Assembly: GCA_030669595.1 (NCBI GenBank)
Contig: DAOVDG010000003.1
Coordinates: forward strand, 1 to 41,692
DNA: 41,692 nt
Direction of reading: 5' to 3'
Origin: Candidatus Thorarchaeota archaeon
GTDB lineage: Archaea > Asgardarchaeota > Thorarchaeia > Thorarchaeales > Thorarchaeaceae
Below are positions 1 through 9,261 of this stretch, in pieces. Below the pieces are notes generated by a model, which did not search any database, had not been told where the DNA came from, and was given only the letters and a program-made list of their open reading frames with translations. A program made the position numbers and the translations under genes. Numbering within the stretch: the stretch's first letter is position 1; each line of letters begins with the position of its first letter.

Positions 1-1424
1 TGCTCCAAGCTTACGAAATCTCAGAGAAGCTCGAGCTACCTATTCTCTTTCGTACAACCACCCGAATCAATCATACTAGATCACCAGTCACATTCGGCCC
101 GATTCGAGATAGACCAAAGAAGGTTGAATTTGTCAAAGACCCATTCAGATTTGTGCCAATACCTTCAGTAGCTCGAATTCGCCATTCTTGGCTCTTGAAA
201 CAGATTGAACTGGCAATGGAAATCTCAGAATCATCAAAGCTCAACTTCACAATTGGTAGTGGAAATCTGGGAATAATAACTAGTGGAATTTCATACAATT
301 ATGTGATTGAGGCTTTATCAGCTTTAGACATTGATGCTGAAACCTTGAAGCTTGGAATGACACATCCTGTTCCTGAGAAGATGATATCGAAGTTTCTCAA
401 GCATCATAAGCAAGTGGTGATAGTCGAGGAACTTGATCCATTCTTGGAAACACATGCTAGAAGGATTGCACAGCTCAATGGAATCAAGGTAAACATTCTC
501 GGTAAAGAACAGGGTTTCTTCCCTCGAACGCTCGAATACAGTCCACGAATTGTGATTGAAGCCCTCTCAAAGATTCTAAATCGTAATACGAGTATTAACT
601 GGAAGGTAATCGATCAGAAAGCTAGTGAAATCTCAGAATTGCCTCCACGACCTCCACTTCTTTGTGCTGGATGTCCTCACAGGGCTACGTACTATGCAAT
701 TCGAGTAGCTACGCGCGGAAAAGCAATCTACCCATCGGACATCGGGTGCTATACGCTCAGCATTTCACCACCATTAGAAACCGCTGACATTCTATTCGAC
801 ATGGGTTCTTCAATTACAACAGCCTGTGGTCTCGCTGAAGTCACGGACCAAGATGTTGTTGCTACAATAGGTGACAGTACCTTCTTCGCAGCTGGATTAC
901 CTGGGATTGCCAATGCTGTTTACAATCAGCATAGAATTAGTCTTGTCATACTTGACAATCGCACAACTGCAATGACCGGACACCAACCTCATCCAGGAAC
1001 TGGTGTCACAGGAATGCAGGAAAAGGTACCACCAATCAACATTGCAGAGGTCTGCAAGGGACTTGGAGTAGAATATGTGAAGACAATCAATCCATTCGCC
1101 TCCTTAGCAGATCTTGTTGCTGCAGTTCGGGAGATGACCACATGGACAAGACAAAATCACAAACCAGCAGTACTAGTTTCAATTGCTCCTTGTGCACTCC
1201 TTGAAGCTGCTGAGCGTCGTAAGACCGGTGAATTCCCCCAACCTTACTACGTCGACTCCGAACTCTGTAACTCATGTAAACGCTGTTTGAATCGCTTATC
1301 ATGTCCAGCCATGTATCTCGATGCGGAAACCGGACAGGCAGTAATTGACCAGACTATGTGCAATTTTTGTGGAACATGCGTTTCCGTATGTCCACAAGGC
1401 GCAATCAAACAGGAGGATGCCTGA
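1..1424 (+). CDS. iorA: Indolepyruvate ferredoxin oxidoreductase, alpha subunit (5' partial)
   Basis: Thiamine-diphosphate enzyme that oxidatively decarboxylates aryl-pyruvates (indolepyruvate, phenylpyruvate) to aryl-acetyl-CoA and reduces ferredoxin; cytoplasmic. The frame is open from base 3 to the window edge and the upstream residues (LPILFRTTTRINHTRSPV) are typical of the family, so the gene begins outside the window and the GTG at 153 is internal. The TPP-binding segment is visible as GDSTFFAAGLPGIANAV (about 876-930). The last 60 codons carry a ferredoxin domain with two 4Fe-4S motifs: a CNSCKRC run followed by a downstream SCP, then CNFCGTCVSVCP. It runs into iorB with one base between the stop and that gene's ATG, so the two are co-transcribed. 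IorA proteins are usually about 600 residues; roughly 470 are visible here. Confidence 0.96.
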   Translation, partial: LQAYEISEKLELPILFRTTTRINHTRSPVTFGPIRDRPKKVEFVKDPFRFVPIPSVARIRHSWLLKQIELAMEISESSKLNFTIGSGNLGIITSGISYNYVIEALSALDIDAETLKLGMTHPVPEKMISKFLKHHKQVVIVEELDPFLETHARRIAQLNGIKVNILGKEQGFFPRTLEYSPRIVIEALSKILNRNTSINWKVIDQKASEISELPPRPPLLCAGCPHRATYYAIRVATRGKAIYPSDIGCYTLSISPPLETADILFDMGSSITTACGLAEVTDQDVVATIGDSTFFAAGLPGIANAVYNQHRISLVILDNRTTAMTGHQPHPGTGVTGMQEKVPPINIAEVCKGLGVEYVKTINPFASLADLVAAVREMTTWTRQNHKPAVLVSIAPCALLEAAERRKTGEFPQPYYVDSELCNSCKRCLNRLSCPAMYLDAETGQAVIDQTMCNFCGTCVSVCPQGAIKQEDA

Positions 1425-1425
1425 A

Positions 1426-2034
1426 ATGAAGAGTAATACAGTAAACATCGTTATCTCAGGGGTCGGTGGCCAAGGTGTCCTTACATTGGCAGAGATACTA
1501 GCAAAGGCTGCTCTATCTGATTCGCACAATGTCCGTGTGGGTGAAATACACGGAATGGCCCAAAGAGGAGGTCATGTGGTATGCACTGTTCGCATTGGTG
1601 CTGGTGCGCGAGGTCCAATAGTAGACCCAGGGACAGCTAATCTTCTTGTTGGCTTTGAACCAGTTGAAACACTACGTGAGGCTCACATGATTCAAAAAGA
1701 TGGATGCGTTTTGTTGAGCTCACACATACAATATCCCATAGCGGTTTCTATGGGCAAATCAGCATACCCTACCAACAAAGAAATCATTAATGACATTCGC
1801 AAGTTCACTGATCACATCCTTGAATTCGATGCAATGAAAATGGCAAAGGAAGCGGGGAGTTCAAGAGCACTTAACATGATAATGCTTGGTGCCATCCTTG
1901 GCACAGGACTGACTCAGATAACCGAAGAGGCAGCTATAGATGCAGTCCGCAACACTTTCTCAAAGAAGTTTGAGTCTATCAATATCAAAGCAGTCAAGAT
2001 GGGCCGCGAAAAGGTCGAAAAGCTCAATCGCTAA
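1426..2034 (+). CDS. iorB: Indolepyruvate ferredoxin oxidoreductase, beta subunit
   Basis: Gamma-domain partner of IorA in the aryl-pyruvate oxidoreductase. The N-terminus has the family signature VISGVGGQGVLTLAEILA, followed by a glycine/arginine-rich loop (GMAQRGGHVVCTVRIG). I chose the ATG at 1426, giving 202 residues, because a perfect AGGAGG (1411-1416) sits 9 bases upstream inside the end of iorA. The reading frame is open further upstream, but that part only shadows the IorA ferredoxin domain. An in-frame ATG at 1417 is too close to the SD. The stop codon lies 3 bases from the convergent hypF stop, leaving no room for a separate terminator. Confidence 0.95.
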   Translation: MKSNTVNIVISGVGGQGVLTLAEILAKAALSDSHNVRVGEIHGMAQRGGHVVCTVRIGAGARGPIVDPGTANLLVGFEPVETLREAHMIQKDGCVLLSSHIQYPIAVSMGKSAYPTNKEIINDIRKFTDHILEFDAMKMAKEAGSSRALNMIMLGAILGTGLTQITEEAAIDAVRNTFSKKFESINIKAVKMGREKVEKLNR

Positions 2035-2037
2035 CAT

Positions 2038-4410
2038 CTATTTTTCAAGCTTTGCAGCTGCAACTACGGCTTGACCTGATGAAATTCCTCCATCACCAGG
2101 TGGAATATGCCTGTGGATTAATGGAGTGAGATGCTCATTGGTGATATGGTTGATGATTGCATTGGTTATGATTCGATTCAATGCAACACCTCCAGAGAAC
2201 CCTACATAGTCTAGCTCTTCATTGTGTGCTGCATCACAAGCTATCTTGGCAAGTGATTCACCTAGGAACCATTGAGCTGCATAGGCAAGTTCAACAGGCT
2301 TAGCTCCATCCTTTTTGAGCTCGAGTAGCTGTTTTAGCGACTCAGCAATATCCAAGAATGTTCCACGACTATTTGTATTAAATCTGGGTTCAAGTCGTAT
2401 CTTTGTTTTATGAGCAACCGATTCAAGTTTCATGGGGCATTCACCATCATAGGTATTCTCCGAGCAAATCCCTAGTGCTATTGCCACTGCATCAAGATAT
2501 CGTCCAGCACTGCTGCTTTGAACAGCATTCACTTTTCGTTTGGTCACTTCAAGGAGCAATGACAGTGATTCATCCGTAGTGCTTATGCCAGGGGCAATCA
2601 AGCTTCCTTCAACAATATCCAACATCTCACGCGTACTCAGTTCCCTTCCAAGAAGTCCAACGAACGGTCTCACTGCATACTTTGCAGAGAGATCCCCACC
2701 GGAATAAACAGTCTGTTTCAGCCCCCCGATTTTCACATACTCTTCAAAGCCTCCTACAAGAATTTCACCACCCCATGCACTGCCATTATTCCCATAACCA
2801 AATCCATCTGCTGTAATACAAGTGATACGCGTATTGGATGACAGTTGATGGTCAACTATGAGGGATGCTAGGTGCGCATGATGATGCTGTACCCGAAAGA
2901 GTGGAATGCCCTTGTCCGATGATAGCGCTTCTGCGAACTCAGTAGTCAGGAATTCAGGATGGAGATCACAAGCCACAGCATCGATCTGGTCGACAGCCAA
3001 TAGATGAATCGTGTGATTCAATGCGTCAGACAGGAAATCGATGTTCTCAAGTCGGTCTGTGTCACCGATGTGCTGAGTAACGTAAATGCGTCCAGACTTC
3101 AACACTGCACCGGTCGTCTTTTCTTCTGGACCTACCGCAACTATTGTTGACGGACCATAGGGTCCTTCCAACCTCATCGGATTAGGCACGTAACCCCTTG
3201 CTCGCCGTATGAAGACAGCATTATCACTACTGATGGCCCTAATGACTGAATCATCTGCTCTTTGGTATATTCTCCTATTGTGAACAAGAAAATAATCTGC
3301 AACACTTTCTAGTTTAGATATGATGGTGTCAGGATGAATATACATTGGAAGTCCTGTAGGATTCGCACTTGTCATGATCAGTGCTGGCTCTTCTAGAAAC
3401 TGAAACAATAGATGATGAAGAGGAGAGTACGGGAGCATCACTCCCACAGTATCAAGACTTGGTGATATCAACTCCAAAGAGTCGTCAGGTATTGCACCTT
3501 CCCCTTCAGATTGCTGATTCCTGTCATCAATCCAGTTTCGCTTCTTCACGAGTACGATTGGCTTTCTCCATGAAGTGAGTAGTTCCTCCTCCATCGGCGT
3601 GGGTCTTGAGAATGCTCTAACAGCATCGAGGTTTCTTGCCATGATGGCAAAGGGTCGATACGCTCTCTGTTTCCGGGTTCTAAGGTTTCGTATAGGAGTG
3701 ACATCGGTCACTTTCGTGACTAGATGAGTTCCCCCTATTCCTTGAACTGCAATGATGAATCCCCGTGACAACAGCTCTGCAGCACCAGCAATCGATTTGT
3801 CATTCACAGCTGGTCGGTTTTGTGCATCTACAAGTCGATAGGTCGGCCCACAATTTTCACAAGCAGTAGTCTGAGCATGATACCGGCGGTCAAGAGGGTC
3901 TGTATAACCTGTATTACAAGTATCACACAGAGGAAAATCAACCATTGTAGTATTGGGTCTATCATAGGGAAGATTAGTAATTGTTGAGAACCTTGGACCA
4001 CAAGCAGCACAGGAAGTAAATGGATACAGATACCACCTTGAATTGGGATTGGTTACGTCAGTGATGCAATCCGAGCAGATTGCAATATCGGGGGGTATGT
4101 CGGGGGCCAATCCAGTACTTCTGGATGTAGAGGACTTCTTTATGATGAAATCATTGAAGGGTTTTCCTGATTCTTCCCATTCGATGTCAAGTTTGTCCAC
4201 CCGTGATATGGATGGAGGATCCTGCTCAACTTTGTGTATCAGTTCCTTAATACTCTCTGAATTGCCTTCAACAACAATACTGACACCTGCATCACCAAGA
4301 TTCAAGACATATCCTTTTAGGGAGAGGGACTTTGCAGCACGATACACAAACGGGCGAAAGCCTACTCCTTGTACGATTCCAGTGACATGAATGCTGGCTC
4401 TGCGCTTCAC
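2038..4410 (-). CDS. hypF: Carbamoyltransferase HypF, [NiFe] hydrogenase maturation
   Basis: HypF converts carbamoyl phosphate and ATP to a carbamoyl-adenylate and moves the carbamoyl group to the HypE C-terminal cysteine; it becomes the cyanide ligands of the NiFe centre. All domains are present in order: acylphosphatase (residues 1-95, VQGVGFRPFVY), two zinc fingers (C112/C115 with C134/C137, and C162/C165 with C184/C187), a YrdC-like domain (about 205-395), and a Kae1-like domain (about 410-790) with HHHAHLASL, DGFGYGNNGSAWGGE and GGVALN. The 790-residue length is normal. The start is GTG at 4410, with GAGAGG a short distance upstream. No other hyp gene is adjacent, but a hydrogenase maturation protease lies at 27813. 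Confidence 0.96.
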   Translation of the reverse strand: MKRRASIHVTGIVQGVGFRPFVYRAAKSLSLKGYVLNLGDAGVSIVVEGNSESIKELIHKVEQDPPSISRVDKLDIEWEESGKPFNDFIIKKSSTSRSTGLAPDIPPDIAICSDCITDVTNPNSRWYLYPFTSCAACGPRFSTITNLPYDRPNTTMVDFPLCDTCNTGYTDPLDRRYHAQTTACENCGPTYRLVDAQNRPAVNDKSIAGAAELLSRGFIIAVQGIGGTHLVTKVTDVTPIRNLRTRKQRAYRPFAIMARNLDAVRAFSRPTPMEEELLTSWRKPIVLVKKRNWIDDRNQQSEGEGAIPDDSLELISPSLDTVGVMLPYSPLHHLLFQFLEEPALIMTSANPTGLPMYIHPDTIISKLESVADYFLVHNRRIYQRADDSVIRAISSDNAVFIRRARGYVPNPMRLEGPYGPSTIVAVGPEEKTTGAVLKSGRIYVTQHIGDTDRLENIDFLSDALNHTIHLLAVDQIDAVACDLHPEFLTTEFAEALSSDKGIPLFRVQHHHAHLASLIVDHQLSSNTRITCITADGFGYGNNGSAWGGEILVGGFEEYVKIGGLKQTVYSGGDLSAKYAVRPFVGLLGRELSTREMLDIVEGSLIAPGISTTDESLSLLLEVTKRKVNAVQSSSAGRYLDAVAIALGICSENTYDGECPMKLESVAHKTKIRLEPRFNTNSRGTFLDIAESLKQLLELKKDGAKPVELAYAAQWFLGESLAKIACDAAHNEELDYVGFSGGVALNRIITNAIINHITNEHLTPLIHRHIPPGDGGISSGQAVVAAAKLEK

Positions 4411-4525
4411 CGAGTAACAGCCTCTCAGAAACCTTGTTTAGTCATGATATTAATCCAGTGAAGTAACGACGAATTACATGTAGCTTTGTAGGACCTCTTA
4501 AGGAAATGCTAGAACACATGTATGA

Positions 4526-4972
4526 TTGACCTTGCATGCTTTCAGTAAAAACACGAAGTCCATCGTTCATGAACCAATAACTACCCCTTCCATTCTTGCC
4601 ACTGTGCCGGAGTGCTTGAGGAACACTCTGAAAAAATCCATTGGCAAGACGCAGAAGCGGAGGAAGTCTGTTCTAATCTCAAGTAACAGTCTTGCAAATC
4701 GATTCATTCTTTCTAGGTGGGGAATCCACCCGTCACAACGCAGGCACTATCGAAACTTATTCGCAGCAGTGAGGAAGCACTGTAGAGCTGTCTTCAGGCA
4801 CACTCTTGCTCAAGGCCGCTTGGAGTGGGAATCGGCATCCGAAAGCTATGTGTTTGGAGTTTACAAGTTCGACGAGATACGAGGGAATCTAATACTTGGT
4901 TTTGTGATAGTGTCTCCCAATTCAGAATGGTTTCTTAAGCCGAGATCATCCACTTGGCGCCCCAAAACCTAG
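4526..4972 (+). CDS. Hypothetical basic protein, doubtful gene
   Basis: An open frame of 148 codons starting with TTG. I do not recognise the product. The middle (about residues 30-105) is rich in Arg and Lys with a plausible helical pattern, and the C-terminal part has hydrophobic strands. There is no convincing ribosome-binding site for the TTG. It lies in an otherwise empty 700-base gap between hypF and the next conserved frame. It could be a lineage-specific gene, the decayed remnant of a basic DNA-binding protein, or a chance frame. Confidence 0.3.
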   Translation: MTLHAFSKNTKSIVHEPITTPSILATVPECLRNTLKKSIGKTQKRRKSVLISSNSLANRFILSRWGIHPSQRRHYRNLFAAVRKHCRAVFRHTLAQGRLEWESASESYVFGVYKFDEIRGNLILGFVIVSPNSEWFLKPRSSTWRPKT

Positions 4973-5243
4973 TGGATGGTATTACAGATATTACTCAATG
5001 GTAAGCAGTTCGCGAAAGACATATCTCAAGCTCACCGTACGAAACACTGGTATACAATACCGTATCCGCTAAGAGGCTCCCATAACTCGCGTGTAGAACA
5101 GTCATCATAGACCTCTACAACCGAAATTGGGCTATATGAGGCACGTTCTCTGTAGCTATGGTGGGATCCAATCATCAAATTCATGCAGAATAACGGAGTG
5201 TAGAGTCTTGGAATCGAATAAGAAAGAGCAAGGGTTTCGGGGA

Positions 5244-5768
5244 GTGTCGAAAAGGCGAATCCGATCCAATGTTAAACAGGTTTTGAACGAACCAATACTG
5301 AAGACCCTACTCAAGCAATCAATGCTCACTGAAACACAACTTGAAACACTAATCATTGATCTTCTAGTGGAAGACAACTACGGAGTTCACATTTCCTATG
5401 ATGACAAAGCAGCATTCAGGTCTCGTCGGGATACTAGAGCACGAGGAGTATCACGTGGATCATTCAACAGATCACTGAGCCAGGCACGGACGAACCTGAC
5501 GCGGTGTCTAAGTACAATGCTTCTGCTAGCCTATCTTGGACTGTTTGAATTCGCAATATTCCGCCCTTTTGAAGAGATAGCTGGAAGAATTGGAAACTAC
5601 AGGCACATCCGCGACATACTGGGCAACAAGGTTCAGTTGTCAACCGAAGACGTCGAAAGCTACCGTGCGGCTGAACGTATGATTCTTGCAGCCCTGGATG
5701 AGCTTACCTCGTCTGTTGCATTGAAATCCGATCTCTCTAAGAGAAGGTCTAGCCATACAACTGATTAG
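5244..5768 (+). CDS. Conserved hypothetical helical protein
   Basis: Function unknown. The convincing part runs from residue 27 (MLTETQLETLIIDLL) to the end: an amphipathic helical segment, then a strongly basic stretch (SRRDTRARGVSRGSFNRSLSQARTNLTR) and a hydrophobic helix (LSTMLLLAYLGLFEFAIF). The layout resembles small archaeal proteins with a helix-turn-helix-like basic core and a hydrophobic dimerisation helix, but I cannot name a family with certainty. The frame opens at 5127 with TTG, but the first 39 residues are cysteine-rich and unlike protein, so I prefer GTG at 5244. ATG at 5322 is the alternative. No clear SD supports any of the three. Confidence 0.62.
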   Translation: MSKRRIRSNVKQVLNEPILKTLLKQSMLTETQLETLIIDLLVEDNYGVHISYDDKAAFRSRRDTRARGVSRGSFNRSLSQARTNLTRCLSTMLLLAYLGLFEFAIFRPFEEIAGRIGNYRHIRDILGNKVQLSTEDVESYRAAERMILAALDELTSSVALKSDLSKRRSSHTTD

Positions 5769-6169
5769 CTTTGAAGAGATGTACCAGACCCGTGATTGCA
5801 GGAAGTCAAAAAACGGCACGAATGTGTCGTGTCATCGAAGACGCATCGCAACGCCGGCTTGGTTCGTTTTCCCATCGGACCGTTCATAGCCACATTGATC
5901 ATCTTGGAGGTGTATCTTGAGGAGATAGAGATGCCAACGATATTGCCTGAACTTGCCAAGGCAATCCGAAACTTCGGCATTGGCATGTCATCTTTGACAC
6001 GACACACTCATACTAAACATAAACACAATGATACATAGTTCTAATCTTAGAACAGGAATTTTGCTCAAGATAGACGTGTAAAGAGCCTGATTGTAATACG
6101 TAACATACGGATAATACAACAGCCTTTTGTCTGGCCAACCTTTATCCTTTTTGGATAAATCAGTAGGTC
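5769..6169. other. 400-base stretch without a confident gene
   Basis: Opposing open frames of 80 codons (5796-6038 plus, 5765-6007 minus) overlap almost completely, and neither shows protein-like character or an SD. The right end (about 6090-6170) is AT-rich and contains TTGTAATACGTAACATAC and the TATA-like box of the next gene. No structured RNA was recognised. Confidence 0.5.
6140..6147 (+). promoter_or_regulatory. Probable archaeal TATA box for the gene at 6170
   Basis: CTTTATCC is centred about 27 bases before the TTG at 6170, the normal TATA-to-start-site distance in archaea. The transcript would therefore begin at or next to the start codon and be leaderless, which agrees with the absence of an SD. 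Confidence 0.45.
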
Positions 6170-7447
6170 TTGATTCAGGCAGTGACAGTGATAACGGTGG
6201 TCAAGGAGAATCCCTTGGACAGGCTACTGAAAGAAAGTAGAATGCGAATTGCAGAAATCGAGGAGCGCGATAAGCTTGATGAAATCGCGAATGCAATTGG
6301 CGACCGAAGAGAACGGGACCTACTTGATCTCCTGGCCAACATCGAAGCCGGAAACGGATGGGGGACTGCAGTTCAATTTCTAATCGAGTCAGCAAAATCT
6401 ACATATTCAGCTCCAATTGGCGCAGGGGGACGGCAACGAAGAATTGAGCCTTTGAAGTATCGAGAAGTGATTTTTGCCACCTTCTCTTCCGCTGGCCTAG
6501 AACCTGTGAATTATGATACAGTAGCATTACTCGATGAACTACAAGATGAAAAGTCAATGGTGTCCGCCATACGCACATTCGCTGCCAGAGTTCAGAATCT
6601 TGCAATTGAGCAATTCCAGAATGGAGATGCCCTTTTCTTCGATTTGACGAGCATGAGCAGCTCTCTTCCAACAGAATTGATCGAAATGGCTGAAGCAATT
6701 CACAAGAAACGAATTCACGAGCTAATTATTCCGGTTAATGGGAAACAAGCACACCTGAAACAGCTGTGGTACTCCGAGTACGGTCGGATAGCCTTATCAG
6801 AACAAGGAATCAAAGGAAACAAATTACTACTCTTCAATCTCGATTCAGTATTATCTGTAATACAACTAAGAATTGGCTATCGGCCGATGACCAAGGAAGA
6901 TGACAGTCCCCTAGAAGTACCAGAAGTTTCACCAGCTAATACTGAATACGGAAATCTTCTCACCATGATGATCAACCAAGACATCAATGGACTTGGCCTT
7001 CTTGGAAGCAAATACTCACTTCCTCTTCTTAATGTTGTACTGGAATCAGCTGTTGTTGATTACCAGCAAGATAAGTCTAACAATCTGTTCAGGAACTTTA
7101 TCTCTCGTATGAATAGCCATGTACAAGTTCGATCACTAAATTCACTCGCAACGTTTGAGCGAATTATGCAACTAGACAACAGCCGCCTTGTGACACCCAT
7201 CACCATTGCTCTTGGGAATTATTATCATGAATCTGCAGCTTCAGTCTTAATTGAGCTAGCATGTAGGACAAGGAATAAGGAAGTGGAAGCTGCTTCAATC
7301 ACATCCATTGCAAACATTCACCGAAAGTGTCCTGAGGTTGAAGTCGTATTGGACAAGGTCTTAGCATCGGAGTGCAGAAATCGCGGCAGACTAAGACGCT
7401 TACAGAAGAAGCTTCTAAAGACAAGCAAAAGCCAGTATTACAGCTAA
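6170..7447 (+). CDS. Hypothetical protein with HEAT-like C-terminal half
   Basis: A 425-residue protein of unknown function. The N-terminal 75 residues are charged and helical. Residues about 75-230 form a mixed alpha/beta region with the hydrophobic stretches DALFFDLTSMSSSL and HELIIPVNGKQ. From about 265 to the end, leucine-rich helical pairs (for example SAASVLIELACRTRNKEVEAASITSIANI) look like HEAT or armadillo repeats, a protein-binding scaffold. No catalytic motif is seen. The frame opens with TTG at 6170; GTG codons at 6182, 6188 and 6197 are alternatives. The upstream TATA-like box favours a leaderless start near 6170. It lies about 50 bases before acdA on the same strand and could be co-transcribed with it. 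Confidence 0.8.
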   Translation: MIQAVTVITVVKENPLDRLLKESRMRIAEIEERDKLDEIANAIGDRRERDLLDLLANIEAGNGWGTAVQFLIESAKSTYSAPIGAGGRQRRIEPLKYREVIFATFSSAGLEPVNYDTVALLDELQDEKSMVSAIRTFAARVQNLAIEQFQNGDALFFDLTSMSSSLPTELIEMAEAIHKKRIHELIIPVNGKQAHLKQLWYSEYGRIALSEQGIKGNKLLLFNLDSVLSVIQLRIGYRPMTKEDDSPLEVPEVSPANTEYGNLLTMMINQDINGLGLLGSKYSLPLLNVVLESAVVDYQQDKSNNLFRNFISRMNSHVQVRSLNSLATFERIMQLDNSRLVTPITIALGNYYHESAASVLIELACRTRNKEVEAASITSIANIHRKCPEVEVVLDKVLASECRNRGRLRRLQKKLLKTSKSQYYS

Positions 7448-7510
7448 TATGAGTATTACGTGCCGTGAGCACGACAGACATAAATCAACTGGCCCTCTCG
7501 CGTGAGAATC

Positions 7511-8905
7511 ATGAGCAAATCAAAAGGGAATGCAATGGAGGAAATTGACAAATTTTTCACACCTCATTCCGTTGCCTTAGTTGGAGCTTCATCTGACTAC
7601 AGAAAGTTAGGTAACTCAATACTGATGAATCTCCTAGCTTCAGAAATACAGGTATATCCCGTTACCCGAAGTAGAGACCGTGTCCTCGGTGTCAAGGCGT
7701 ATCCGGATTTGAGAAGCCTACCCGAACCCGTTGACCTAGTTATCATTGCGGTAGCTGCTAAATACTGTGCAGAACTTATGTCAGAAGTACAAGGCGCTGG
7801 GGCTAGACATGCAGTGGTAATCTCCGGTGGATTCAGTGAAACTGGTCCTGAAGGAAAGAAGCTCGAGGATGTGCTAGTCGCAGCTGCAAGAAATGCGGAT
7901 GTTAGAATCATGGGTCCGAACTGCGTTGGAGTATCCAACAGTCGAATCTTCAATGGCACATTCACTATGATGCCAGAGCGCGGCAACATAGCATTTCTGT
8001 CTCAAAGTGGCGCGCTTGGAGGCATGACGATTTATATGACGCGAGCGAAACGTATTGGCATAAGCAAGTTCGCTAGCGTTGGAAATGCAGCAGATGTGAG
8101 TTTCGATGAGATAATTGACTACTTTAGAACAGATGTAAAGTCTACGGTCATTGCAGTCTACGTAGAAGGAGTCGATGATGGCAGGTCATTCTTCAATGCT
8201 CTATATAACGCCGCCAACGAAAAGCCAGTTGTTATTCTGAAAGGTGGTCGGAGTGATGTAGGTGGAATGGCTACACGATCACACACCGGATCTATGGCTG
8301 GATCTCCAAAGCTGTTTGAAGGAATGATTCGCCAAGCCGGCTGTGTCACAGCCCCAACATTCGATTCATTACTTGAGATATGCAAGCTATTTGATTATCA
8401 ACCCCTTCCGGCGGGAAATCGTATTGGTATTATTAGTAATACAGGCGGAGCGGGAGTTCTGGCTACGGATGCAGTGTCTGATTTCAATTTAGAGGTTCCG
8501 AATCTGGAAAGAGAAACTCGTCATGAGCTTAGGCAGATTCTATCTCCCATGGCGTCGACAGATAACCCAGTGGACGTAGTGGCTGGTGCTGGCCGAAAAG
8601 AGTATAGTATCACAACAGAGCTTTTACTAAGGGATCCAAACATAGACATGCTGTTGGTAATTTGTGGCGTGCCCACATTTGCAGGAATGACACAGACTGA
8701 ACACGCTGCTGGTACTCTGGAAGGACTGCGAACAGCAGGGAGCGGGAAGCCTGTAGTCGGAGTCTGGTTGGCGGGCGACGTTGGCAAACCTGGTAAGGAC
8801 TTACTAGAAATGAACAGAATACCATGTTATAACGACCCTGCACTAGCAGCTCTCTGCATGTCACGAGTGGCACAATACGCCGAGATGCATAGCTCTTCCA
8901 AGTAA
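7511..8905 (+). CDS. acdA: ADP-forming acyl-/acetyl-CoA synthetase, alpha subunit
   Basis: The alpha subunit binds CoA and carries the phospho-histidine of the reaction acyl-CoA + ADP + Pi = acid + CoA + ATP, the energy-conserving last step of peptide fermentation in archaea. A CoA-binding Rossmann domain comes first (SVALVGASSDYRKLGNSI), followed by succinyl-CoA-ligase-like domains with FLSQSGALGG, GNAADVSFDEIIDYF and the active-site loop RSHTGSMAG, whose His is residue 258 from this start. At about 465 residues it is alpha-only; the ATP-grasp beta subunit is neither fused nor adjacent. GTG at 7502 and ATG at 7535 (preceded by AAGGGA) are alternative starts. It could use the aryl-acetyl-CoA made by IorAB, but substrate choice cannot be read from the sequence. 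Confidence 0.93.
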   Translation: MSKSKGNAMEEIDKFFTPHSVALVGASSDYRKLGNSILMNLLASEIQVYPVTRSRDRVLGVKAYPDLRSLPEPVDLVIIAVAAKYCAELMSEVQGAGARHAVVISGGFSETGPEGKKLEDVLVAAARNADVRIMGPNCVGVSNSRIFNGTFTMMPERGNIAFLSQSGALGGMTIYMTRAKRIGISKFASVGNAADVSFDEIIDYFRTDVKSTVIAVYVEGVDDGRSFFNALYNAANEKPVVILKGGRSDVGGMATRSHTGSMAGSPKLFEGMIRQAGCVTAPTFDSLLEICKLFDYQPLPAGNRIGIISNTGGAGVLATDAVSDFNLEVPNLERETRHELRQILSPMASTDNPVDVVAGAGRKEYSITTELLLRDPNIDMLLVICGVPTFAGMTQTEHAAGTLEGLRTAGSGKPVVGVWLAGDVGKPGKDLLEMNRIPCYNDPALAALCMSRVAQYAEMHSSSK

Positions 8906-8923
8906 GCCGTTGTACTGATATAT

Positions 8924-8938
8924 CATGTATTACATGTA
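8924..8938. repeat. Palindrome matching the one upstream of the AAA+ gene
   Basis: CATGTATTACATG is a 13-base near-perfect palindrome followed by TA. Its 13-base overlapping core TGTATTACATGTA (8926-8938) recurs with one change at 10255-10267, upstream of the AAA+/RHH operon. It lies between the convergent acdA and RHH stop codons. A binding site for the RHH protein is the obvious inference. Confidence 0.5.
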
Positions 8939-8952
8939 TTAGAGCCGATACC

Positions 8953-9261
8953 TTATGATTTCAGATGTCTTTTTGCAATGGTCGGAAACTCGTTTGTCAC
9001 CGCTTCGCGCAGCTTACGTTCAACCCACATACTCAGATTAATCGACTTTTCATTTCTCACAGCCTGCAAACAACTTCTCAGATCTATTGGAATGGAGAAC
9101 GAAACAATGGGACTCTTTCGCTCACGGTTTGGCACAGCCTCAACATGCCCAGTTTCATCTACTCTCTCTACAGAGGTGTGTGAAGGTCGACTTATTGCTG
9201 CTGTGACCTCATCCTTCTTTCGTCTATCTTCTTCCTCTCGTCTATATTTACCTAGAACCAT
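8953..9261 (-). CDS. Small ribbon-helix-helix DNA-binding protein
   Basis: A 102-residue protein. The first 45 residues are charged and probably disordered. Residues about 48-92 fit an Arc/MetJ-type ribbon-helix-helix: a short strand (SPIVSFSIPIDL), helix 1 (RSCLQAVRNEK), a turn (SINLS) and helix 2 (MWVERKLREAV). Such proteins bind DNA as dimers through the strand. The ATG at 9261 abuts the TAA of the AAA+ gene with no spacer, so translation is almost certainly coupled. The palindromes at 8924 and 10255 are candidate operators, suggesting autoregulation. The family is a fold-level call; the exact target is inference. Confidence 0.8.
   Translation of the reverse strand: MVLGKYRREEEDRRKKDEVTAAISRPSHTSVERVDETGHVEAVPNRERKSPIVSFSIPIDLRSCLQAVRNEKSINLSMWVERKLREAVTNEFPTIAKRHLKS

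Noticed and set aside
5765-6038. Opposing 80-codon frames
   Set aside because: They overlap each other almost completely; neither has an SD, a domain or clear protein-like composition.
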